From: Hypsibius dujardini
Lineage: Eukaryota; Tardigrada; Eutardigrada; Parachela; Hypsibiidae
Length of the DNA: 23,673 nt
Assembly (NCBI GenBank): GCA_001579985.1
Contig: LRSR01009329.1
Span: 1-23,673 of the forward strand
Direction of reading: 5' to 3'
The translations under genes and the position numbers were made by a program. How positions within the stretch are numbered: position 1 is the first letter of the stretch; each line of letters begins with the position of its first letter. Positions 1-7,758 of the stretch are shown in pieces. The notes under the pieces are model-generated. The model was not told the DNA's origin and searched no databases. It worked only from the letters and a program-made list of their open reading frames with translations.

Positions 1-550
1 GAAACGAGCCTGTGAAGAACTGCGTCCGCTGATTGGATGCCTCTACGCGCTGGCCGAGTGTGTCGCCACCGTCGATGTCCTCGTCTCGCTGACCGCGGCC
101 TGCTCCTTAGGCGATTACGGTAGTAAAATCCCATGAGTTTACTCGATGCTCGATTTAATTGGATAATATTTAATTGGAATACGGGCATTTTTGTTCCTTT
201 CCACATCCAGTTCGACCGCAGCTGAATGAAATGCTCGTGCTGGAACGTAGCCGGCACCCGATTCTGGATCGACTGCTGCCAGAACCTCCAATTGCCAACA
301 ATGCCGTTCGTCTCTATTTTGCGCCATTAAACTGCTCTGTTCGGATAAATGAAAATTAGAAACTATAAAAACGTCTAAAACGTTTTAGTACGCAGATGAG
401 GGCTGCAACTTCGTCATCATTACGGGCCCAAACATGGTTTGTTTCACTGGTTACCTGTTTGTGTCTGTCTGTCTGTATGCCTGCCTGTCTGTCTGTATGC
501 CTGCCTGTTTGTCTGTCTGCCTGCTCATCTGTTTGTCGGTCTGTTTGTCG

Positions 551-607
<57 letters not shown>

Positions 608-1560
608 CCGATATCTCCTCATTGACGATTCGCAATTTTCAGGCCGGAAAGACCAGCTACGTGAAGCAGATTGCCCTGCTCCAAATCATGGCCCAGATCG
701 GATCGTTCGTGCCGGCGGAATATGCCTGTTTCCGCATTCACAAGCAGATCTCTTCTCGCTTCGGCTCGGGCGACGACATCCAGTCCAATGCATCCTCATT
801 CATGATGGAGGTTGATGACCGGATTAGCAACGAAAGATTTGCAATTGTTCCATGTTTTCCGGTGAAGAGATTATTTGTCTTTCCTCAAACAGATGAGGGA
901 CATGCAGCATGTTTGCGCCAACTCCAACAGCGACACCCTTGTGTTGATCGACGAACTTGGACGAGGTACAATTGAGAGAAGTCGAACATTCCAAATCGTC
1001 AGACAGCCAGACAGACAGACAGACAGCCAGACAGACAGACAGACAGACAACCAGGCAAGCAGACAGGCACGCTTACCGAGGGTCCTTTATCACTTTTTGG
1101 AATAGGAACAAGTCCCGAAGAAGGAGTGGGAATTTGCTGGGCTCTATGCGAGGAGCTTCTTCTGGCAAAGGTAAATTTTCCACATGTGCCTCCAGCTGTC
1201 GCACATCCGTAACGTCCTGACCGCAATTTGCAGGCGACGACGTTTTTTGTGACACATTTCGAGGAGATTTGCGATCTGCAGCATCTCTATCCCGGCGTGA
1301 GCAAGTAAGAAGTCGAAGTCGGAAACTCTGTTCAACCACCGGGCGAGGATGCGGAAAATTATCAGTGTTCCTTTCTTGGCCGATATAGTTTGCACTTTCG
1401 CACCGTCACCCGAAACACCGACGATAACGTCGTGGAAGTTTTGTCCCATACTCACGAACTGGTGAACGGCAGCAACTTGGATGTGCGATATGGTACAGGC
1501 AGGCAGACAGACAAGCAGGCAGGCAGACAGACAGGCAGACAGATTGACAGACAGACAGAC

Positions 1561-1599
<39 letters not shown>

Positions 1600-2261
1600 C
1601 AGGCAGACAAGCAGGCAGACAGACAGACAGACAGTGTACTGTCGCAATGAAATGAGGAAACCCAATTGAGCTTGATTCCAGGCCTCGCCGCAGCGGAAGC
1701 GACATCTCTGCCGCCGGCCATCATCCGAGAGGCCGCGCAGATGCTGACGAAGATCCGCCAGGCCAGATTTGTAAGAAATGCAGATTCCTCTAAAAAAACG
1801 CTCTGGCATTTCAAATTCCGACTCCTGTTGTGTGTTTTCTCCATCAGACACTGGGGAAAGATGAAGCCGACTTTCAGCGACAGCAAATTAACTGCCGCAT
1901 CGCCAGCCAGTTGGTGCGATTGGCGAGCCAGAAGGACATGTCCTACGACGACACCAGCCAACTACTGCTGGAAATTCGCGAAGACTATATTGCATCCTTG
2001 GCCGACCTTCAAGAATCCCTCTTGATGGGGAATGACGAATTGACCGGAGGGGACCGCCGACCGGACGGAGATGCGACGCCTCGAAAGACTGCTACTGGGC
2101 AGAGTGAGGAGCGTGCCGGAAGTGGCGGACTTGTGAGCGGCGCTGGCGATGTCGATGAGGTGGTTCCTGATCGACACCCGGTAGTTGCGTGTTCCTGGGA
2201 CAATGATCGTCTAGCTGTGGGCCGAGAAGTCCTCCCTGGAATTTCCAAATCTCTTGTCTAG
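1..2261 (+). CDS. MSH4: MutS homolog 4 (MSH4), C-terminal part; 5' end outside window
   Basis: Meiotic MutS homolog that pairs with MSH5 as a sliding clamp stabilising recombination intermediates that become crossovers. Ten exons: 1-119, 211-305, 389-436, 643-810, 893-965, 1106-1170, 1234-1304, 1389-1492, 1682-1770, 1848-2261; all junctions GT-AG and phase-consistent, giving about 414 residues. Visible are the end of the core domain ([22 protein letters not shown]), Walker A (GPNMAGKTSY, split after the Met by the intron at 437-642), the MSH4-like stretch [10 protein letters not shown], Walker B ([10 protein letters not shown]) and the helix [10 protein letters not shown]. The Walker A threonine and the VPAEY run favour MSH4 over MSH2, MSH3, MSH5 or MSH6. 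The last 60 or so residues, after about position 2035, are low-complexity and unlike other MSH4 tails as I know them; a missed 3' intron is possible there. The ATPase looks intact. Confidence 0.93.
447..606 (+). repeat. CTGT tract in MSH4 intron 3
   Basis: Degenerate CTGT repeats with CTGC variants, becoming a pure run of about 12 units near the 3' end. It fills most of the intron 437-642, starting about 10 bases after the donor and ending about 36 bases before the acceptor. The MSH4 transcript carries the CUGU sense. Confidence 0.97.
1001..1071 (+). repeat. CAGA tract in MSH4 intron 5
   Basis: CAGACAGC/CAGGCAAG variants of CAGA in intron 966-1105. It is the reverse complement of the tract in intron 3, so exons 4 and 5 lie between two complementary tracts. 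Confidence 0.95.
1497..1634 (+). repeat. CAGA tract in MSH4 intron 8
   Basis: Mixed CAGA and CAGG units in intron 1493-1681, beginning immediately at the donor (gtacaggc). Same orientation as the intron 5 tract, opposite to that of intron 3. Confidence 0.95.
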
Positions 2262-2288
2262 TCACTCATCCAGTGGCTCGAATCGGCT

Positions 2289-2289
2289 C

Positions 2290-2333
<44 letters not shown>

Positions 2334-2334
2334 G
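2289..2334 (+). repeat. Pure CAGA tract between the MSH4 and secreted-protein 3' ends
   Basis: Eleven nearly perfect CAGA units about 30 bases after the MSH4 stop codon. The spacer 2262-2522 between two convergent genes otherwise holds AT-rich sequence with no canonical AATAAA on either strand that I can see. Confidence 0.95.
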
Positions 2335-2522
2335 TTTTAGGTTCACATATGGCGTATTTTTTAATTGTTCGAGACAGCTTCTAGGAACAGCAGTAATTAT
2401 TCGCTGGTTTTTTCCTTTGTAACCTAGAAGGCAGCCATTCGTATCCTTTGTTATTTTTGGGTTATTTATAAAATGTATTGAGATACCAAAACTAGTGTAC
2501 TCGTTTTCACAACGGGTTGGTT

Positions 2523-3614
2523 TCATAAGGTTTTAGTCCAGCGGAACTCGGATTGCTCAATCGACTGGGTCCAACCGTCCCCGATGGTGCTGGCGGCGAA
2601 CGTGGTAAACTGCACGGTGACGGTGTAATTGTTCCGGGTTGTTGTTGTGACAAAGCTACCCGCGATGGGATAGGTCTTCACGGCAGCAAGATTGTTAGCA
2701 TCCCACTGTTGAGCCACCAGAATTCCAGCTGTAAAACGTCAAATGTAATAACTTGTCAATGGTGATTTTCTGTCTGTCTGTCTGCCTGTCTGTCTGACTA
2801 ACCGTCTGTCTGCCTGTCTGTCTGTCTGTCTGACTAATCGTCTGTCTGTCTGTCTGTTTGTCTGACTGATCGTCTGTCTGTCTGTCTGACTAATCGTCTG
2901 TCTGTCTGTCTGACTAATCGTCTGTCTGTCTGTCTGTCTGTCTGTTCCATTAAGGCCCACCGTCATCCGTGGCCGTGTACATCGTGGTGGTAGTCTGGGT
3001 GCGCGACTTCCTGCGAATGCTACTAGCGCCCCCGTCCATGGCGTTGGAGGCATCTACAGTCAGCAGCAACCGGACGGTGATGGCGTTGATTTTGTACTTC
3101 TTTGCCGAACTGGGTTGTATGGCCATGCGATCCGCATCACTAATAACGTTATCCAAGACGGTCTCCGGAAAGGGCATTACCGGAGTGACGGCGTCGGGAT
3201 CCAACGTTGTACTACCCGCAGACGTCGGTAGCGTGGCCGTTTTTCGTATCAACCGAGGCCGATTTTGCAGAAAGGGTTGGTCAAACTGCATGCTTGGCAT
3301 TAATGACAATTCGGCAAGGTCCGGTGATTCTGTCGCGGCTGCAGTCATGTCTGGATTTTTGGTCGTCGGTGACGTACATTTGGCCGAGCCGACTGCGAAA
3401 TACCAGAGTCTAAATCGAGTGAATTTGTCGATCTGTCTGTTTCTCAGTCTGTTTCACTTTCTGTTGGGCTGCCTGTCATCTGTGTGCATGTCTGCCTGTG
3501 CATATGTCTACGTATCTGTCTGACTGTCTGCCTGTCCGTCTGCCTGCCTGACTGTCTGTCTGTCTGCCTGTCTTTCTGTCTGTCTGTACACATGTCTACA
3601 TATCTGTCTGTTTA

Positions 3615-3650
<36 letters not shown>

Positions 3651-3782
3651 ACTGTCTGTCTGTCTGTCTGTTTGTCTGTCTATCTGTCTGTCTGACTGTC
3701 TGTTTGTTACTAGTAGTTTGAACTTACTATAACAGGCGGTCAGAATAGCGACTCGAGCGATCAGGTTCATCCAGTGGGCCAT
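2523..3782 (-). CDS. Unrecognised secreted protein, about 230 residues
   Basis: I do not recognise this family. Three exons, read from high to low coordinates: 3728-3782, 2961-3392, 2523-2728. All borders are GT-AG and the phases fit (1, then 1). Exon 1 encodes a signal peptide, MAHWMNLIARVAILTACY, running into IGSAKC. The mature part is rich in Thr, Ser and Ala, nearly cysteine-free, with basic SSIRRKSRTQ followed by a TTTT run and one N-glycosylation site (NYT) in the last exon. The C-terminal 70 residues look like beta strands. The start rests on the signal peptide and the strong donor gtaagt at 3722-3727. Antisense frames are also open across exon 2, so strand choice depends on the three-exon model. 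It converges on MSH4 with a 261-base gap. Confidence 0.55.
2767..2946. repeat. CTGT tract in intron 2 of the secreted-protein gene
   Basis: CTGT runs punctuated by CTGACTAATCGT about every 35-40 bases, giving a higher-order repeat. It nearly fills intron 2729-2960. On the transcribed strand it reads CAGA. Confidence 0.95.
3428..3712. repeat. Long degenerate CTGT tract in intron 1 of the secreted-protein gene
   Basis: Heavily interrupted CTGT units with CTGC, CTGA and TATCTGT variants across intron 3393-3727. Same orientation as the tract in intron 2 of this gene (CAGA in the transcript). Confidence 0.95.
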
Positions 3783-4295
3783 TTCTGTCCCTTATCGAAG
3801 CTTCTAACAACAATAGACCACTTCCTTGCCCGCGAGGAGATGAAAGATAACAAAAAGCCTGGAACTCCGCAAAAAATTCTAGCGGCGGTCCTGAACACCA
3901 ACGAATACATTGGCGCTTGAATATCCCTTGTGGAAGTCATTATCAATTTGAGTGCATTAGAAAATGAACGAGAAGTTGTTACAGTTAGATCGAGATTAGC
4001 TTGTCGAACTGGTCATAAGGCGGAAGGCTCAGTCGCTGGAAAGTAGATGCAGACCAAATGCTAATGAGGCATCCCACTGCGTCGGCATTTTCCGCTGACA
4101 AATGCGAATTACATAAGCTACAGTATTTAATAACCGTAACTATTAGCTCTGTGATTCATCGATACTTTCAGCCCTGAAAGACACCAGAGAGATACACCGT
4201 CAGACAGGCAGACAAATAGACAGTCAGACAGACAAACAGATATGTAGACGTATGCACAGGCAGATACTTTCAGCCCTGAAACAGAACAAACAGTC

Positions 4296-4326
<31 letters not shown>

Positions 4327-4327
4327 T

Positions 4328-4359
<32 letters not shown>

Positions 4360-4556
4360 TGTAGACATATGCACAGCTAGACAGGCAACTCTGGTCACAA
4401 AAAAGTACGATAGTATTTTCCGTGCCTTACTGCTGCGAGAATTTTTGAGATAAAAGGGAAACTCAGCGAACTTCGTTGGCCCAGTCAGACAAAGCCGGAA
4501 AAAGGAACAGTCACGGTTAGGTTAAAGGCAAATTTTCGGACCTTCAAAACCTCGCT
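3783..4556. other. Spacer between the secreted-protein gene and aprataxin
   Basis: Upstream region of the secreted-protein gene and 3' flank of aprataxin. It holds a CAGA tract and two copies of a short sequence containing the palindrome TTTCAGCCCTGAAA (near 4165 and 4268). A plus-strand frame is open from about 3735 to 3920, overlapping exon 1 of the secreted-protein gene antisense, without a usable ATG near its start. No other gene is visible. Confidence 0.6.
4196..4386 (+). repeat. Interrupted CAGA tract in spacer
   Basis: CAGA units broken by a second copy of the TTTCAGCCCTGAAA-containing sequence at about 4264-4282 and by GTAGACATATGCACAG variants near both ends of its right half, which suggests internal duplication. 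Confidence 0.9.
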
Positions 4557-5006
4557 TTACTGCTTGGGTTTCTTGACTGCCTCGTCTTTGTCATGCATCT
4601 TGATGTGATCCTTCAGCTTTGGGATGGTCGCCAAGGATTCCTTGCAGACATGACATCGTAAAGGGTCTTTCAGGAGCTCTTCAGCCCGGCTCTTGTCCAA
4701 AGCCACTTTTCCCTTCTCCTTTAAAGTCGTCAGGACTTTCTCAGCGTCCATAAAGAAGGGTGTGGTGAAACTGTTCCAGTGCTTCTTGTGCTTGAGGCAG
4801 GCGCTGTCAAAGTCCTGCGAGATGATGTGCAGGTGAAGACGCTTCATGCTGGGAACCTGTTGAGGACACCAAAAAAGATGACGCATCAGTGCCATCACTG
4901 ACGGACAGACAGACAGACAGACAGGCAGGCAGACAGGCAGGCAGTCAGGCAATCAGACAGACAGACAGACAGACAGACAGACAGGCAGGCAGGCAGTCAG
5001 GCAACC

Positions 5007-5047
<41 letters not shown>

Positions 5048-5792
5048 CAGACTGACATTTTGAATTTCGCTGAATTTCAGCTAATGAACAATGCCGACTC
5101 ACTAGTTTTCTTGATTGACTCGCAATTCGCAAAGGATAATAAGAGAATGTCGTTCGATTGACTGCTGATTGATTGCTAGCACAGAGCACTGAAATGAATT
5201 ACAAAGATGTACTTGATTCACTGATTGACTGCTTTTCACGAAATCAGTCATTGATTGATTGTGGATTTAAGTCACACATCACAACCTGCCAACTGCCAAC
5301 AACACAAGCGTCGTTGATTGGTTAAAGTGATCGCTTGATTGATTGATTACCTGATGGAAGCCAACAACACATGCGTCGTTGATTGGTTAAACTGATCGCT
5401 TGATTGATTGATTACCTGATGGAAGCCAACAACACAACCGTCGTTGATTGGTTAAACTGATCGCTTGATTGATTGATTACCTGATGGAAGCCCAAGCGGA
5501 CTGGATTTTTAGTTTTCGCTGCCACGTTCGATTCCACGAACGCGTGGGCCTCTTCAATCAAATGTTCCAGCAGCGAGACGTGAGCTGACGTGAGCTGTTC
5601 CAGATCGTCGATGGGAGATTTCGCCAAGGCGAGGTAGTGAAAGCGCGCCTTGGGGAATTTGTCGCGGATGATTGTGATTTGATCGTCTTCAAAAACTCTC
5701 AACGCCGGATCTTTCAGACTCTCCTCCAGCGCGTTAAACCAAGGCGCAAACTTTTTGGCCGAAGGGCCTTGGGACGAGAAGGACCGTTTCAT
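4557..5792 (-). CDS. APTX: Aprataxin, short form (HIT nucleotide hydrolase plus zinc finger)
   Basis: Removes AMP from 5'-adenylated DNA ends left by abortive ligation, in the nucleus. Two exons: 5481-5792 and 4557-4856, 203 residues, GT-AG and phase 0. The HIT fold begins near residue 15 (FPKARFHYLAL at about 49-59; RLGFHQ at the end of exon 1) and continues into VPSMKRLHLHIISQDFD, the HIT signature, then KHKKHWNSF, a hallmark of aprataxin rather than other HIT proteins. A C2H2-type finger follows (CHVCKESL to IKMHDK, about residues 175-195). Vertebrate aprataxin has an N-terminal FHA domain for XRCC1/XRCC4 binding; here the ATG lies just before the HIT domain and no FHA is visible upstream. 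The first His of the vertebrate HxHxH motif is Arg; the later two, including the likely nucleophile, are kept. Confidence 0.93.
4901..5048. repeat. CAGA tract in the aprataxin intron
   Basis: CAGA and CAGG units with two GCAGTCAGGCAA-type blocks about 60 bases apart. It lies about 45 bases from the intron's acceptor (intron 4857-5480). In the transcript it reads CUGU. Confidence 0.95.
5295..5489. repeat. Three 65-bp tandem repeats spanning the aprataxin exon 1 donor site
   Basis: Units start at 5295, 5360 and 5425 and are nearly identical. Each contains GATTGATTGATTACCTGATGG. On the transcribed strand this is the last bases of exon 1 (CCATCAG) followed by the donor GTAATC. The unit at 5425-5489 contains the real exon end at 5481; the other two place the same exon-end/donor sequence inside the intron. 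Confidence 0.95.
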
Positions 5793-6008
5793 CTTCAGAG
5801 AGGGTATGATATCTGTTGCATTTCAATGGTGTGGCAAAAACGGGAGAAAATTCCAGCGGAGATCGAATAAGGGAATAATAAGGAATGATTAATTGATTAT
5901 TCCGACCGCACGCAAACTGATAGATCAATCAAGCAACTGCAACTGTGCTATTACAGCGCACCACTTTTGTGCTATTTGTCTGAAGCGGTCAGAGGGCGAA
6001 GAGTCCGT

Positions 6009-6325
6009 CCGCGAACAAGTCCGAACAAGTCCACGAACAATGCGCGAACAGTTCGCGAACAAGTTGGAACGATTCGCGAACAAGTTGGAACAATCCGCGA
6101 ACAAGTCCGAACAAGTCCACGAACAATGCGCGAACAGTTCGCGAACAAGTTGGAACGATTCGAGAACAAGTTGGAACAATGCGCGAACAAGTTGGAACAA
6201 TGCGCGAACAAGTTGGAACGATTCGCGAACAAGTTGGAACAGTCCGCGAACAAGTTCGAACAATCCAAGGACGAGTTCGGAAAGTCCGAGAAAAATGCGC
6301 GAACAAGTCCGAAAAAGTTAAGAAC
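6009..6325. repeat. 21-bp minisatellite (GCGAACAAGTTGGAACAAT type)
   Basis: About fifteen degenerate copies of a 21-base unit. A higher-order repeat of about 86 bases is also visible: the block starting GCGAACAAGTCCGAACAAGT occurs at 6011 and again at 6097. Because 21 is a multiple of three and the unit lacks stops in several frames, frames on both strands are open here (REQVGTI, ANKLEQC and similar). The frames begin and end with the array and have no flanking gene structure, so I do not call a protein. Confidence 0.93.
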
Positions 6326-6739
6326 ATAGTCCGAAAAGTCCGCCAACAAGACAGAGGAACGCGGCTCAGTGTTCCTTTCCGGAACAAAACAAGGAAGACA
6401 CTTACCACAAACACTTTTCAAGGAGGAAAAGGAACATAAACTATATCACCCTTTTTCGATTAAAGTGGCCAGCGTCCGCCCCTTTTTTAAGATGAGACCT
6501 AACCTTCAAGATGAAATCAAATTACGGCAACTGACTGAAGAAAACAGCAACCACAAGGTGAGGTAAGTAACATCAGAAAACTGGAATGCCCCGAAAGGGA
6601 CGCTGCGCACTGCGCATGCGCACTGTGCATATGAATAAAAAACCAAAACCGAAGTTTATCACAGCAGAACTTTCTAAAACCAACAAAAAAATATCCCAAA
6701 ACATCAAACGCAGATCTTTCTGGAACAATATACACAAAC

Positions 6740-7112
6740 ATGGCCATAATTTTGGGTGGCAGAGTTCGAGCCATCAGGGTGGTCTGAGTTCGAGCCATCA
6801 GGGTGGTCTGAGTTCGAGCCATCAAGGTGGCAGAGTTCGAGCCATCGGGGTGGCCTGAATTTGAGCCATCAGGGTGGTCTGAGTTCGAGCCATCAGGATG
6901 GCCTGAGTTTGAGCCATCAGGGTGGTCTGAGTTCGAGCCATCAAGGTGGTCTGAGTTTGAGCCATCAAGGTGGCGGAGTTCGAGCCATCTGGGTGGTCTG
7001 AGTTCGAGCCACCATGTGGTCTGAGTTCGAGCCATCAGGGTGGTCTGATTTTGAGCCATCAGAGCCTGAGTTTGAGTTTGGCTTAAAGTCTGCCACCCAA
7101 AATTGTGGCCAT
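6740..7112. mobile_element. 24-bp minisatellite flanked by 23-bp inverted repeats; possible MITE
   Basis: Ends at 6740-6762 and 7090-7112 are inverted copies with one mismatch in 23 bases (core ATTTTGGGTGGCAG). Between them lie about 13 copies of a 24-base unit (GAGTTCGAGCCATCAGGGTG plus GTCT) that differ by single bases, with a final diverged part at 7050-7089. No transposase gene is present. An inverted-repeat border around a tandem array is typical of non-autonomous elements that amplified internally; an alternative is a local inversion beside a minisatellite. Confidence 0.6.
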
Positions 7113-7280
7113 ATGTGCAGTAGAACTGCAGTGTCGAATCAGGCAGAACCGTCAGCCGTCGGGTTCATTCCTCCACGGACCCATTGTACATTGCCGCTTT
7201 TAGAGCTTGAAGCACCTAGGGTTGGGAGGGCAGCAGGTTTATCGAACACTTTCCACAGGCACCGAACTCGCCGATGTTAA

Positions 7281-7690
7281 TTACTCCGTTTGAACAAAGG
7301 ACATACCGAGAGATGCCTGCTTTTCAGCCGGTGTGTAGGTCGGCAGGCCCTGATACCTTTTCGCCGTCTTCATCCACTTCTCCTGCTGCTGACGCGATTT
7401 CACGTCGTTATCCATGGAGATTTGCTCACCGGCACTGTCCGCCCCCAATCCGGCGGTCTCATTCAGACGAATCAGCGTGGAGATCGGCTCGCTGATGCTG
7501 TCAGCCTTCCGCTTGCTGTTCAAGCCCTCGCCTTCATTCCAACCCATTTTGCTCAACATCTGGAAACCCTTGTTGTCGCCGGAAATGGGAACAGCGACCG
7601 AAGCCGGCGCAGCAGGACGTTCAGTGGATGGATGATCACTGCCGATGACCGCTCTTCTCACCTACAAAGAGTATCTGTCTGCCGATAGCA

Positions 7691-7721
<31 letters not shown>

Positions 7722-7723
7722 CC

Positions 7724-7758
<35 letters not shown>

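Larger units (their letters stand above)
5793..7280. other. Intergenic region between aprataxin and AGGF1
   Basis: Lies upstream of aprataxin and downstream of AGGF1, both on the minus strand. It is dominated by two minisatellites described separately. Between them, 6330-6735 is unique sequence with a small open frame (ATG at 6492, MRPNLQDEIKLRQL, ending near a possible donor gtaagt at 6564); I cannot connect it to other exons. 7113-7280 looks like AGGF1 3' flank with nothing recognisable. Confidence 0.6.

Noticed and set aside
396-975. Cysteine-rich open frames of the LSVCLSVC type (and their RQTDRQTD reverse-strand partners) here and at every CTGT/CAGA tract
   Set aside because: A 4-base repeat reads through all frames with a 12-base cycle and no stop, so long frames are automatic. 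They lie in introns or spacers, are present in several frames at once, and run into known exons only by accident.
2969-3523. 184-codon plus-strand frame opposite exon 2 of the secreted-protein gene
   Set aside because: It ends in a CTGT tract and has no supporting splice sites, while the minus-strand model has a signal peptide and matching phases. The strand choice is still not certain.
6369-6566. 65-codon frame with MRPNLQDEIKLRQLTEENSNHK
   Set aside because: It ends near a donor-like site but no downstream exon on the plus strand was found before the minus-strand AGGF1 gene.
6517-7059. 180-codon minus-strand frame with DGSNSDHP repeats
   Set aside because: It consists almost entirely of the 24-bp minisatellite read in one frame; other frames are open too.
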